A DNA stretch of 64,000 nucleotides from Bacteroidales bacterium (GTDB taxonomy: Bacteria > Bacteroidota > Bacteroidia > Bacteroidales > UBA10428), in NCBI GenBank assembly GCA_016935435.1, contig JAFGQZ010000023.1, positions 18,113 to 82,112 on the forward strand, written 5' to 3'. Shown one piece after another: positions 1 to 9,619 of this stretch (its first letter is position 1; every line of letters begins with the position of its first letter). Under the pieces are notes generated by a model, which saw only the letters and a list, made by a program, of their open reading frames with translations, was not told the DNA's origin and searched no databases. A program made the position numbers and the translations under genes.

Positions 1-1
1 C

Positions 2-1798
2 ACTTCGGGCGGGCAGGAAATTGTGGTTCGGGTTTTCGATCCTACCGATTTGGGCGGGTTTCCCCGTGGAAAACAAACCCTTTGGCCGGGTGGCATTATG
101 TACACTTCGGTTACCGGAATCTGGCAAACTGTATGGCTCGAACCGGTTGCGGATGTGCATATTCAAACCCTGAAAATAGTGCCCGATATTGATAAGCAGG
201 CACTGAACCTGGTTGTTGAAACCAGTGGCGATGCAAGCGGCTATATTGCCGAAGTTACCGTTTTCGATTCCAACAACATGGTTGCAAAAGCTTCAGGGCT
301 TCCCAACGAAAAAATGGTTATTGGCATTGCAAATCCGAAATTATGGTCGCCCGACAGCCCTCATTTATACAATCTTAAGATTGGCCTTAAAAAGAATGGC
401 AAAACAGTCGATTCGGCAGGCAGTTATTTTGCCATGAGGAAAATTTCGACAAAAAGGGATACCGATGGCATTCTCAAACTATGCCTGAATAACGAATTTA
501 TTTTCCAAATGGGGCCTCTCGATCAGGGGTATTGGCCCGATGGATTATATACGGCGCCAACCGAAGAGGCCATGAAATACGACCTGGAAATGATTAAAGC
601 CTTAGGCTTTAACATGGTTCGCAAACATATTAAAGTTGAACCTCTGCGCTGGTATTACTGGGCCGACAAGCTGGGAGTAATGGTTTGGCAGGATATGCCA
701 TCGGCAAAATCATATACCAATCTGGAACACCCTGTAGATGAAAATGCCTATGAAGAGGAACTGGGGCGCATGGTTAAAACCTTGTACAATATCCCCTCAA
801 TAATTATGTGGGTGGTATTCAACGAAGGGCAGGGGCAGTTTAAAACCCCCGAACTGGTGCAGAAAGTATATGAGCTCGACTCTACCCGGCTGGTTAACCA
901 GGCCAGCGGATGGGTGCATTTCGGTGTGGGCGATATTCTTGATTTCCATAATTATCCGCACCCCGTGTCGCCAGTAAGCGAAACACAGGTTAGGGCCTGT
1001 GGGGAGTATGGCGGTGTAGGCTATAAAATTGAGGGCCACTCATGGACAAACGACTATTTTAGCTATATAACCGTTCACAGCAGCGATGAACTGGCAAAGG
1101 TGTATAACAGCTACAACAACGAGCTGATGGTTTTTAAAGCCGAAAAGGGGCTCAGCGCTGCTGTTTATACCGAAATAACCGATGTGGAAATTGAACTGAA
1201 CGGACTAATTACCTACGACCGCAAAGTAGTGAAAGCCGATATTGAAAAAATCAAACAGGCAAATTATAATGCTATTCACCATAAACTTTTTGTAACCGAT
1301 ATTTTGCCCACCTCGCAAAAAGAAAAAAGGGCATGGAAATATACCTTTAACGAACCGCAAGGCTCCTGGTATTCTTTCGGTTTCGACGATACTGCTTGGA
1401 AAACCGGCAATGCCGGGTTTGGTACCCTGGGCACGCCGGGGGCCATTATTGGTACTACCTGGGACACCTCAAAAATATGGATGCGCCAGAAATTCCAGTT
1501 GGGCGATATGTCTCAGATCGATATCGACAAAATCATGCTGAAAGTACACCACGACGAAGATTGCGATGTTTACATAAATGGCGAAAAGGCCGTTTCGCTT
1601 AACGGTTACACAGCCGATTATGTGTTGGTTGAACTCGATCGGAAAATAAAAGAAAAATTGGTACCCAACGCCGAAAACATTATTGCCATTGTTTGCAAAC
1701 AAACACTCGGAGGGCAGTATATCGACGCCGGCCTTTCGCTGGTAAACTTCAATAAGCCTGCACCGCCAATGGTTATCGATGCAGCTTTAATGAAATAA
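2..1798 (+). CDS. Glycoside hydrolase family 2 enzyme, 5' end missing
   Basis: The reading frame is open from base 2, so the gene begins left of the window; the GTG at 23 is internal. The visible part starts in the GH2 sugar-binding/jelly-roll domain (WPGGIMYTSVTGIWQTVWLE), continues through the Ig-like domain, and enters the TIM barrel. The barrel carries the acid/base Glu in FNEGQGQF (visible residue about 267) and the probable nucleophile Glu in CGEYGGVG (about 327). The C-terminal 170 residues (WKYTFNEPQGSWYSFGFDD onward) look like a jelly-roll accessory domain. GH2 enzymes release beta-galactosyl, beta-mannosyl, beta-glucuronosyl or alpha-arabinopyranosyl ends; the specificity cannot be read here. 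It is followed 56 bases later by a LamG/T9SS gene on the same strand, probably one operon. Confidence 0.9.
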   Translation, partial: TSGGQEIVVRVFDPTDLGGFPRGKQTLWPGGIMYTSVTGIWQTVWLEPVADVHIQTLKIVPDIDKQALNLVVETSGDASGYIAEVTVFDSNNMVAKASGLPNEKMVIGIANPKLWSPDSPHLYNLKIGLKKNGKTVDSAGSYFAMRKISTKRDTDGILKLCLNNEFIFQMGPLDQGYWPDGLYTAPTEEAMKYDLEMIKALGFNMVRKHIKVEPLRWYYWADKLGVMVWQDMPSAKSYTNLEHPVDENAYEEELGRMVKTLYNIPSIIMWVVFNEGQGQFKTPELVQKVYELDSTRLVNQASGWVHFGVGDILDFHNYPHPVSPVSETQVRACGEYGGVGYKIEGHSWTNDYFSYITVHSSDELAKVYNSYNNELMVFKAEKGLSAAVYTEITDVEIELNGLITYDRKVVKADIEKIKQANYNAIHHKLFVTDILPTSQKEKRAWKYTFNEPQGSWYSFGFDDTAWKTGNAGFGTLGTPGAIIGTTWDTSKIWMRQKFQLGDMSQIDIDKIMLKVHHDEDCDVYINGEKAVSLNGYTADYVLVELDRKIKEKLVPNAENIIAIVCKQTLGGQYIDAGLSLVNFNKPAPPMVIDAALMK

Positions 1799-1854
1799 TA
1801 AACAACAATTTATTTCTGATATCAACTTAATTATTAACCTTAAAACTTAACAAG

Positions 1855-2874
1855 ATGAAAAAACACTACTTTTTTGCAACTGCAACACTGATGCTTCTTG
1901 TATCGGTTGGTCTTTTTGCACAGGCTTCCAAACCTGCGCGTGAAAACCTTAAACATGCCTGGGCTTTTGAAAGCGACGGCAGTGATACGGTTGGCAATGC
2001 CAATGCCACGCTCGAAGGTTCTGCTTCTATTTCCGATGGTGCATTGGTTTCTTCCGATGGTGGGAACTATGCCTGGGCCGATGGCAGCGTTGTTCAGATC
2101 AACACCTATTCCGAACTTTCAATAGGGGTTTGGTTTAAATCGGCCAGTGTTGATGCCAACACTGGTTACACCATGGTTTTTTATGGCGGTGAAACAATCG
2201 ACGGACGTGGGGCCAACGGTCTTTTCCTGTCGATGTCGAGGGGCAACGATGGCGACAATGGCCCTTATTCCCGCGCAGGCCTTTCAACCGGCAATATCGA
2301 TGCGCCCAACGTACAGGAGTCGGGCTGCAATATGCCAATTGAGCCCGACGATGCCCAGTTGCACCATGCGGTAATCTGTGTTGATGCCACCAATGTATAT
2401 TACTATTTCGACGGCGTTATATCGCCCGACAGCCCTGTGGCATTAGCTGATCAAGGCAATACCCTGTCGGCATTGTCGAACGCCCTGGTGTATTTTGGCA
2501 AAAGCGGCTGGAACGATCCGGGTTACAATGGAAGCATTTATGATGTAATGATATTCGACAAAGTACTTACCGAGGATGAAATATCGTACCTCTATGGCTT
2601 AAATGCCGCACCACTTTCGTATGGCTCGGGGTCGGCCATAACTTCGCGCAATTTGGTTGAGTTCTCTGTGTCGCAACCAAATACCGGTCTGTTAAAAATT
2701 CAGGGTGTTGACAAACTCAACTCTGTTGAATTAATAGCCCTCAATGGACAGCTTATGCGTACGTTCACAAATGGAGAAACCCTTTTGAATGTTGAAGGGC
2801 TTGCTTCCGGTCTGTATGTTGTTCGTATCAGCACCAACGAAGGGACAGGCGTTCAGAAAGTAATTGTTCGATAA
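1855..2874 (+). CDS. Secreted LamG-domain protein with T9SS type A sorting domain
   Basis: 339 residues. There is a clear Sec signal peptide (MKKHYFFATATLMLLVSVGLFAQ). A concanavalin/LamG-type lectin fold follows, from about residue 28 to 250 (LKHAWAFESDGSD, then YSELSIGVWFK, VYYYFDG and IYDVMIFDKVLTEDEISYLY). The last 75 residues are a type A T9SS sorting domain (LIALNGQLMRTF, then GLASGLYVVRISTNEG). It carries no catalytic motif that I can see, so it is probably a cell-surface glycan-binding protein that helps the neighbouring hydrolases. Two further LamG modules occur in the same cluster, in the sulfatase at 5958 and the protein at 8565. Domain calls are from sequence pattern; the binding role is inference. 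Confidence 0.85.
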   Translation: MKKHYFFATATLMLLVSVGLFAQASKPARENLKHAWAFESDGSDTVGNANATLEGSASISDGALVSSDGGNYAWADGSVVQINTYSELSIGVWFKSASVDANTGYTMVFYGGETIDGRGANGLFLSMSRGNDGDNGPYSRAGLSTGNIDAPNVQESGCNMPIEPDDAQLHHAVICVDATNVYYYFDGVISPDSPVALADQGNTLSALSNALVYFGKSGWNDPGYNGSIYDVMIFDKVLTEDEISYLYGLNAAPLSYGSGSAITSRNLVEFSVSQPNTGLLKIQGVDKLNSVELIALNGQLMRTFTNGETLLNVEGLASGLYVVRISTNEGTGVQKVIVR

Positions 2875-2885
2875 TTTTTTTATAT

Positions 2886-2920
2886 GGGCACGAGGTTTTT
2901 ACGAAAGCCTCTGTGCCCTC
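2886..2920 (+). terminator. Probable terminator after the LamG gene
   Basis: GGGCAC-GAGG pairs with CCTC-T-GTGCCC, with one bulged T and a loop of about 12 bases, and CTCTTTTG follows. It lies 11 bases after the stop codon. The T run is short, so it may be an imperfect terminator or part of the adjacent palindromic repeat. Confidence 0.5.
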
Positions 2921-2937
2921 TTTTGTTCTCTGTGGAA

Positions 2938-2974
2938 CTCTGTGGTTCGATGTGCAATTTATCGAACCACAGAG
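2938..2974. repeat. Perfect 14-bp palindrome, probable dispersed intergenic repeat
   Basis: CTCTGTGGTTCGAT at 2938-2951 and its exact reverse complement at 2961-2974 are separated by nine bases. The upstream bases repeat the word CTCTGTGG. The rest of the 481-base gap between the LamG gene and the GH5 gene (2875-3355) holds a terminator, this palindrome and the leader hairpin at 3271; I see no gene in it. Confidence 0.6.
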
Positions 2975-3270
2975 GCCAGGGAGATATTCAAAAAGGGAAA
3001 AGCGTTTGAATTATTTCGATGACTTTTTCAAAGGTTTATGTCTTTTTATTTATTGCTACCGGGTTTAATTGTCGGGTGCAAAATACAGAAAAAACTAAAC
3101 GGCAGTGAAAGAATGAACTTTGGTTTGATCTCTTAATTGCCGCAACAAATTGAGTTATTACAACAAATATTTTACCATAATGGCTTAAGTTTCTTGTAGT
3201 GGCCGATTTATTTGCCATTCGAAGAAGAACAAAAAGAAAATAAATGAGTGGAATAGTTTTGAGTTAGTAA

Positions 3271-3310
3271 GTTGTTTAACCCCCATCCAATAACGGGTGG
3301 GGGCAACAAC
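3271..3310. promoter_or_regulatory. GC-rich hairpin in the leader of the GH5 gene
   Basis: CCCCCATCC (3280-3288) pairs with GGGTGGGGG (3295-3303) with one G-T pair and a six-base loop. The outer words GTTGTT (3271-3276) and AACAAC (3305-3310) extend the stem. No T run follows, and the GH5 start codon is 45 bases downstream, so it would sit in the 5' leader or just upstream of the promoter. Its function is unknown. Confidence 0.45.
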
Positions 3311-3355
3311 AAATTTCCTGGTTAGAAAATAATGTTCACACTAATAATATAAAAC

Positions 3356-4459
3356 ATGAAAATGAACCGACTGATTACAACATTTGCAATAGGGTTTTCC
3401 ATTTTGCTTTTGGCAGGGTGCGGGAATACTAAAAAAAACGAGTGCCATACACCGGGCACACGTTGGGACACTGCCCGCGCTAACCAATGGTACGCACAGT
3501 ACCCCTGGCTTGCCGGGGCAAACTTCAACCCCAGCACGGCCATAAACCAGCTCGAAACCTGGCAGGCCGAATCGTTCGACACTGAAACCATCGACCGCGA
3601 ACTGGGCTGGGCTTCCGGAATCGGCTTTAACTGCATGAGGGTTTACCTGCACCACCTTGCATGGCAAACCGATAAAGAAGGCTTTAAAAAGAGAATGGAT
3701 ACATACCTCGGCATAGCCGAAAAACATGGCATTCACACCCTGTTTGTGTTCTTCGACGATTGCTGGAACAGCGAATACCAGGCTGGCAAACAGCCCGAAC
3801 CAAAAACCGGCGTGCACAATTCCGGATGGGTGCAAGACCCCGGAAAAGCCTTATATAACGAGGATGGGACTATCAACGAAGAATTGATGGCGGTACTCGA
3901 AGAATATGTAAAAGATGTTTTAGCGACATTCAAAAATGACCAGCGCATACTCGGTTGGGACTTGTACAACGAACCCGGCAATTCAGGATATGGAAACAAA
4001 TCGATGTACCTGTTGGAAAAAGTGTTTGATTGGGGGCGCGAAGTTAACCCAAATCAGCCTCTCACTGCTGGTGTATGGAATATTAACCTTCCTGATTTGA
4101 ATAAATTCCAGGTTGAACATTCCGATATTATTACTTACCATAATTATAACGACGAAAAGCACCACCAGTCGGCCATTGACACACTAAAACTCATCAACCG
4201 GCCAATGATTTGTACCGAGTATATGGCACGCACAAACAACAGCCGTTTCGAAAATATTATGCCTATACTGAAACAGCAAAATATTGGGGCAATTAACTGG
4301 GGGTTGGTATCGGGCAAGTCGAACACCATTTATGCATGGGATACTCCCGTACCCGATGGTTCCGAACCCGAACTTTGGTTCCACGATGTTTTCAGGAAAA
4401 CAGGCGAACCTTACAACACAAACGAAATAGCACTAATTAAGAGCCTTACCGCAAAATAA
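3356..4459 (+). CDS. GH5-like (cellulase-superfamily) glycoside hydrolase, lipoprotein
   Basis: 367 residues. The N-terminus is a lipoprotein signal (FSILLLAGCGN, lipobox Cys about residue 22), so the enzyme is membrane-anchored. The rest is a clan A TIM barrel. The acid/base Glu is in WDLYNEPGNSGYG (about residue 206) and the nucleophile Glu is in MICTEYMART (about 288), at the ends of strands 4 and 7 as expected for this clan. Database entries for such Bacteroidota proteins are often named beta-xylanase or cellulase family; the substrate is not determined by sequence. It is preceded by a structured leader and followed by a hairpin terminator, so it is probably transcribed alone or as the first gene of its unit. 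Confidence 0.85.
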   Translation: MKMNRLITTFAIGFSILLLAGCGNTKKNECHTPGTRWDTARANQWYAQYPWLAGANFNPSTAINQLETWQAESFDTETIDRELGWASGIGFNCMRVYLHHLAWQTDKEGFKKRMDTYLGIAEKHGIHTLFVFFDDCWNSEYQAGKQPEPKTGVHNSGWVQDPGKALYNEDGTINEELMAVLEEYVKDVLATFKNDQRILGWDLYNEPGNSGYGNKSMYLLEKVFDWGREVNPNQPLTAGVWNINLPDLNKFQVEHSDIITYHNYNDEKHHQSAIDTLKLINRPMICTEYMARTNNSRFENIMPILKQQNIGAINWGLVSGKSNTIYAWDTPVPDGSEPELWFHDVFRKTGEPYNTNEIALIKSLTAK

Positions 4460-4569
4460 TATTTCGCAACGGCTTATCGAAATGAAGCTTATTATTGCTT
4501 GTACTGATAAAACTTTCAGGTACTAATTGTTTAAGTTAGTATGGTTAATGTTGGGTGATTTGGCAAATT

Positions 4570-4602
4570 ACCGGAAGGGTTTTTAAAATCCTTCCGGTTT
4601 TC
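4570..4602 (+). terminator. Rho-independent terminator after the GH5-like gene
   Basis: ACCGGAAGG (4570-4578) pairs with CCTTCCGGT (4590-4598) and TTTTC follows. It lies 110 bases after the GH5 stop. The remaining part of the 325-base gap (4460-4784) is AT-rich, and I see no gene or clear promoter in it. Confidence 0.7.
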
Positions 4603-4784
4603 AATAACCGGAATTCACCCAAACGCATTTTATTTTTTTAATGCTTTTTGAAACTTTTATGCTTTTGGGGCAATTTTATTTGGTGATAGCTAAAAAGGAT
4701 ATGAATAAAATTTAAAGCCACGTACTCGCACATGAAAGTTCCATGAGGCTAAATAATAAACTAATATTTTAACTCGTAAAACAC

Positions 4785-5918
4785 ATGAAATATATACTTG
4801 TAGCAGCATCATTTCTTTTCTTTTTAGGATGCAAATCCGGAGAACCTTCCCAACAAACCGGCCTTATCGATAAAAGCCGTTTCGATACCCTAATCGATGG
4901 TAAAAATGTAGCCCTGTTTACCATGATAAATACGAACAACCTGCAGGTAAGTGTAACGAACTATGGGGCAAGGGTTGTAAGTATAGGGGTGCCGGTAGGT
5001 GAAAACAAATTTGTTGACGTTGCACTGGGCTTTCGCTCTATAAAAGATTACCTGAACTCTCCCGATGTTTATTTTGGCCCTTGTGTGGGCCGGGTTGGCA
5101 ACCGCATTGCAAAAGGCAAATTTTTCCTCGATGGCAAAGAATATACCCTTGCCGTAAACAATGGGCCTAACCATCTGCATGGGGGGCTAAAAGGCCTTCA
5201 TAAAGTAGTGTGGGATTTTGTTTCGGGCAACGATTCAACCATTGTGTTAAGGTACCTTTCGCCCGATATGGAAGAAGGATATCCGGGCAACCTTGAAATT
5301 ACCCTAACATACAGCCTGTCTACAGACAATACCCTTTCTATGGAGTACGAGGCTGTTACCGACAAGCCAACTCCGGTAAACTTAACAAACCACAGCTATT
5401 TTAACCTTTCGGGAAAGGGCAGCACCACTATTAACAATCATATTTTAACTATTAATGCCGACGATTACACTCCTGTTGACTCTACACTGATACCGCTTGG
5501 AACGATTGAACCGGTTGAAGGTACACCTTTCGATTTCAGAAAACCTAAAGCAATTGGCACCGATTTGGCTCTCGAAAACGAGCAGCTTCGTTTTGGTGCT
5601 GGTTACGATCATAATTTTGCGCTTAATAAAACCGCACAGGAAACCTTTACATTCGCTGCACGGGTGTATTCGCCTGAGAGTGGCGTACAGATGGAAATAT
5701 ATACCACCGGGCCCGGCTTGCAGTTTTATGGGGGCAATTTCTTTACCGGTGAAATTACCGGCAAGGATGGTGAAAAAGTTGGTTATCGATGCGGTATTGC
5801 CCTTGAGCCCCAACATTTTCCCGATGCCCCCAATCAGTCATCGTTTGAAAGTATTATTCTATTGCCAGGCCAGAAATATCTTTCTGCCAGTAAATATACT
5901 TTCAGTGTAAACAACTGA
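4785..5918 (+). CDS. galM: Galactose mutarotase (aldose 1-epimerase), lipoprotein
   Basis: 377 residues, the family's usual length plus a lipoprotein signal (ASFLFFLGCKSG). Typical motifs are GRVGNRIAKGKF, NNGPNHLHGG, the catalytic His in NLTNHSYFNLSG and the catalytic Glu in GIALEPQHFPDAPNQ. The enzyme interconverts alpha and beta anomers of aldoses such as galactose. Its lipid anchor puts it in the envelope, where it would act on sugars released by the neighbouring hydrolases before uptake. The sulfatase starts 39 bases after its stop, so the two probably share a transcript. Confidence 0.93.
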   Translation: MKYILVAASFLFFLGCKSGEPSQQTGLIDKSRFDTLIDGKNVALFTMINTNNLQVSVTNYGARVVSIGVPVGENKFVDVALGFRSIKDYLNSPDVYFGPCVGRVGNRIAKGKFFLDGKEYTLAVNNGPNHLHGGLKGLHKVVWDFVSGNDSTIVLRYLSPDMEEGYPGNLEITLTYSLSTDNTLSMEYEAVTDKPTPVNLTNHSYFNLSGKGSTTINNHILTINADDYTPVDSTLIPLGTIEPVEGTPFDFRKPKAIGTDLALENEQLRFGAGYDHNFALNKTAQETFTFAARVYSPESGVQMEIYTTGPGLQFYGGNFFTGEITGKDGEKVGYRCGIALEPQHFPDAPNQSSFESIILLPGQKYLSASKYTFSVNN

Positions 5919-5957
5919 TAATAAAAGCCAATTACTAACCCAATTACCTATATTTTT

Positions 5958-8486
5958 ATGTTTAAAAGAATTATGTTTTTCACAGCTTTGTTTCCGGCAC
6001 TTTTGTTGGCGCAAGCTGAACGTCCAAACATAATGATAATTATGGTTGACGACATGGGCTACTCCGATCCGGGGTGTTATGGCGGCGATGTTATGACACC
6101 CAATATCGATGCCCTGGCCGACAACGGACTGCGATTTACCCAGTTTTATAACTGTTCGCGCTGCTGCCCCACAAGGGCATCGTTACTTACTGGCATGTAC
6201 GCCCAGCAGGTAGGACTAAGGTTTAATGGCCGGAGCCTCACCACTAATTGTGTTACCATTGCCGAAGTTCTAAAAGATGCCGGATATAATACCGGCATGG
6301 CAGGCAAATGGCATTTGTCGGAAACCAAAGAGAAAGGCTCCCGCGAAGCCCAAATGAAATGGCTTGCCCACCAGGATCCCGACTCAATTTTTGCCCCCCT
6401 GCCTTCTTACCCTTGCAACAGAGGGTTTGACGAACATTGGGGCTTAATATGGGGTGTGGCCGATTTCTTCGATCCTTTCAGCCTTGTGCATAACGAAACG
6501 GCCATAAAAACTGTTCCCGACGATTTTTACATGACAACCTTTATCGGTGAAAAATCAGTTGAACTTATCGATACTTTTTCAAAAGAAAACGATCCGTTTT
6601 TTATGTATGTGGCCTTTACTGCCCCCCATTGGCCTTTGCACGCACTGCCCGAAGATGTGGCAAAATACCAGGGGAAATACGATATGGGCTGGGATTCGCT
6701 CCGCATTAAACGCTATAACCGTATGGTTGAAATGGGACTTATCGACCCGGCCCGGGTGAAAAATGCACCCAATGAATCGCACCGAAGTTGGGAAAGCGAA
6801 ACGCGTAAAAACTGGGAAGCCGACCACATGGAGGTTCACGCAGCAATGGTTGACCGGGTCGATCAGGAAATAGGCCGTATAATTGACAAACTGAAAGAAA
6901 CCGGAAAATACGAAAACACAGTAATTTTCTTTCTGTCGGACAACGGCATGTCGCCCGAACGATACCGCGATTATGGTTTCGATCGCCCGCAATATACCCG
7001 CGAAAATGTAATGCACCTGTATCCGGGGCAGGATTATGTAATGGATGGCTCCCAGGTTAATTATAGCGGTGTGGGCGATGCGTGGGCTGGGGCATGCAAC
7101 ACCCCCTACCGCTACTGGAAGGCCGAATCGTATTTCGGGGGAAACGCTACCCCCATGGTTGTTAATTGGCCCAATGGATTAAAAACACAGCCCGGAAGTA
7201 TAACCAGCCAGGCCGGGCATGTTATGGATATTATGCCCACATGCCTCGAACTGGCCGGTGCAACTTATCCCGAAACCTATAAAGGGAATGTTATACAGCC
7301 CATTGAAGGTAAAAGTTTGACGGCTATATTCAACGGCGGTACACGTCAGCGCGACACTCTATATTGGGAACATGAAAATGGACGGGCCATAAGGGTCGGG
7401 AACTGGAAAATGGTTGCTCTGCGCAGCAGCAATACATGGTATTTGTACGATCTTTCAACCGATTTAACCGAAACGCAAAATGTAGCCATTGAGCACCCCG
7501 ATATTGTAAAGCAACTATCGGAACTTTGGAATGCCTGGGCACGAAAAGTTGGCGTTGATGTGCCCGACATACCCGAACCAACCCCCAAAGGTTTATCCTT
7601 TTGTTTCCCGTTTAACGGCGATTTTAACGATCGTTCGCCTAATAAATACATCCTCGATAACCCTTTTTCTGTTACTTTTTCGGAAGGAAAATACGGACAA
7701 GCTGCCGAGTTTAACGGTTCAAACCAATACCTCGATCTGAACACCCAGGGTATTATTAACCCACAAACTACACAATTTACAGTTTGCGCCTGGGTTAATA
7801 ATAGTTCAACCTTTGTGCCTGATCCGGGCAGCATTTACGAAGAAATTGTACTTGCACAGAAAAACGGAACTTCCGACCAGGCCGGGCGCATAGCCCTTTA
7901 TTCCCGCATTGACGAACAGGGCAACTTTAGGTTTAACAATTTTCTGGGCGCCCGTGCAAACCTTTCTTCCCCCGGCACCTTTGTGCGCAACGAATGGGTA
8001 CATGTGGCAGTGGTTTGCGATCCTGTTACCAGCGTGGTTGCTTATTATATCAATGGTGAAAAAGATACGACAATAGAGGCAGCACAGTTCGAAAACTGCA
8101 CGGGAGGGTTTCGTATTGGAGGGCACAAACTCAATAAAGATTACTGGAACGGAAAAATCGACGAACTTTTTGTTTACAAAGGCATACTGTCGAAAGACGA
8201 CATTAAGGACGTAATGGACAATAAAATTACTTTCCCGGCATCGCATGAACCCTTGCAAGCCGAAAACCAGGTTGTGGTTTTTTACGACCGCATAAGTAAG
8301 GTATTGTTTGTGAAATGCGAATACCCTGTATATTCGGTTAAAATGTATGCAGCAAGCGGACAGGAAATTGCCAGTGAAACTAACAAAAACGAAATCAACA
8401 CTTCAGGCCTGCCAGTAGGGGCTTATATTGTAAAAGTGCAAGCCGAAAATGGTGTAACTGTTTCCAAAAGAGTTATTATTACCTAG
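5958..8486 (+). CDS. Type I sulfatase with C-terminal LamG and T9SS sorting domains
   Basis: 842 residues. A signal peptide (ending LLLAQAERP) leads into an alkaline-phosphatase-fold arylsulfatase domain, residues about 22-530. It has the metal site MIIMVDDMGYSDPGCYGG and the Cys-type maturation motif CCPTRASLLTG; Cys69 is the residue expected to become formylglycine. LSDNGMSPERY supplies the second metal Asp-Asn. A LamG-type domain follows (about 545-755), then a type A T9SS tail (VKMYAASGQEIASE, then GLPVGAYIVKVQ). It should remove sulfate esters from a glycan at the cell surface. No formylglycine-generating or anaerobic sulfatase-maturing enzyme is in the window. The LamG/T9SS gene at 8565 follows 78 bases later. 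Confidence 0.92.
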   Translation: MFKRIMFFTALFPALLLAQAERPNIMIIMVDDMGYSDPGCYGGDVMTPNIDALADNGLRFTQFYNCSRCCPTRASLLTGMYAQQVGLRFNGRSLTTNCVTIAEVLKDAGYNTGMAGKWHLSETKEKGSREAQMKWLAHQDPDSIFAPLPSYPCNRGFDEHWGLIWGVADFFDPFSLVHNETAIKTVPDDFYMTTFIGEKSVELIDTFSKENDPFFMYVAFTAPHWPLHALPEDVAKYQGKYDMGWDSLRIKRYNRMVEMGLIDPARVKNAPNESHRSWESETRKNWEADHMEVHAAMVDRVDQEIGRIIDKLKETGKYENTVIFFLSDNGMSPERYRDYGFDRPQYTRENVMHLYPGQDYVMDGSQVNYSGVGDAWAGACNTPYRYWKAESYFGGNATPMVVNWPNGLKTQPGSITSQAGHVMDIMPTCLELAGATYPETYKGNVIQPIEGKSLTAIFNGGTRQRDTLYWEHENGRAIRVGNWKMVALRSSNTWYLYDLSTDLTETQNVAIEHPDIVKQLSELWNAWARKVGVDVPDIPEPTPKGLSFCFPFNGDFNDRSPNKYILDNPFSVTFSEGKYGQAAEFNGSNQYLDLNTQGIINPQTTQFTVCAWVNNSSTFVPDPGSIYEEIVLAQKNGTSDQAGRIALYSRIDEQGNFRFNNFLGARANLSSPGTFVRNEWVHVAVVCDPVTSVVAYYINGEKDTTIEAAQFENCTGGFRIGGHKLNKDYWNGKIDELFVYKGILSKDDIKDVMDNKITFPASHEPLQAENQVVVFYDRISKVLFVKCEYPVYSVKMYAASGQEIASETNKNEINTSGLPVGAYIVKVQAENGVTVSKRVIIT

Positions 8487-8564
8487 TATTTTCACACTAA
8501 GTACAAATACTCAAATAACAACTTAATCACTAATAATTCACCAATTAACTTAACACCAGAAATT

Positions 8565-9539
8565 ATGAAAAAACAATTACTCTCTGCATTTGCAGCCATG
8601 CTGGCGATAGTTGCTTTCGGGCAGTCGTTCGACACCACAAAAGTAATGTTTTACCTGCCTTTTGAAGATAACATTAACAATGCGGTTTATAACAGCACGG
8701 TAAGCTTTGTGCCACAGGCCGGAAACTCCGAGGTAAGCTATGCCGAAGGGCAATTTGGCAAAGCCGGTGTTTTCAACTTTAGCCCTTTGTTGTCAAGCGG
8801 GCTTGCATTCGATCCGAAAGATAATTTTACTATGGCTACCTGGGTTTTGGTAAAAAGGGTACCCGGCGACGGGCTGACCATTGTTCACCAGTTGGATGGC
8901 GGCGCCTCGCCCGGCAGGATCCACCTTGAGGCATCTCTGCAAAATGAAATTCCTGTTTTTGGTTCGTTTACCAGTGGCAACAGGCTCGACGATGTTACTG
9001 CATTGGTCGCCGACCAATGGTACCACATTGCAAATGTGCACGATGCCGATGGCGGAATACGCTATTTTTACGTTAACGGGGTGAAAGTGAACGAACTCGC
9101 CGATGGTACAGTAGAATCGACTGCCGAACAACTGGTTATTGGCGCCCGTAAACAGCTTACCGAACAGTTTAACCTCGATGGTATGCTCGACGATTTGTTC
9201 TTAACTTCGCAGGTACTCGATGAAGCCACAATTTCCAGCATTATGACCAATGGCCTTGCTTCGTTCTATGCCAACGAGCCTGCAGGTTTCGGTTCAGGTA
9301 ACCTTGATAAATTTGCGCTGAATTATTTAAACGGTTCACTATGCCTATCTACAGAAAAAAGCCTGGCCGGAGCATCGTATAAAATTTTTAACATTACCGG
9401 CCAAATGGTAAAAACTGCACCTGTTGGCACCAGTGGCAACCTTGTATCAATTCCTGTTAATCTTCAAAACGGGGTTTATGTTATTATGGTTCAGGGCGAT
9501 GAAGTTGCTGGTTCGCAGAAATTCATGGTAAACCAATAG
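8565..9539 (+). CDS. Secreted LamG-domain protein with T9SS type A sorting domain
   Basis: 324 residues. The signal peptide is MKKQLLSAFAAMLAIVAFGQ. A LamG/concanavalin-type domain spans about residues 25-225 (FDPKDNFTMATWVLVKR, QWYHIANVHD, FYVNGVKVNEL, LDGMLDDLFLTSQVLDEATI). A T9SS tail ends the protein (YKIFNITGQMVKT, then LQNGVYVIMVQGDE). No catalytic motif is seen. It resembles the 1855 protein in layout but is clearly diverged, and its LamG domain is like the one fused to the sulfatase just upstream. It probably binds glycan on the cell surface. It closes the first glycan-degradation cluster and is followed by a strong terminator. Confidence 0.83.
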   Translation: MKKQLLSAFAAMLAIVAFGQSFDTTKVMFYLPFEDNINNAVYNSTVSFVPQAGNSEVSYAEGQFGKAGVFNFSPLLSSGLAFDPKDNFTMATWVLVKRVPGDGLTIVHQLDGGASPGRIHLEASLQNEIPVFGSFTSGNRLDDVTALVADQWYHIANVHDADGGIRYFYVNGVKVNELADGTVESTAEQLVIGARKQLTEQFNLDGMLDDLFLTSQVLDEATISSIMTNGLASFYANEPAGFGSGNLDKFALNYLNGSLCLSTEKSLAGASYKIFNITGQMVKTAPVGTSGNLVSIPVNLQNGVYVIMVQGDEVAGSQKFMVNQ

Positions 9540-9619
9540 CCATAAACTGAAAAAAAAACAAACCGAGGTTCTGCATAGTTTTTAATCCCCACGCCTGATC
9601 ACAACTACAGGCAAATTGT

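Noticed and set aside
3036..3218. A 60-codon minus-strand frame between the LamG and GH5 genes
   Set aside because: There is no signal, domain or conserved pattern, and the region is intergenic DNA with repeats.
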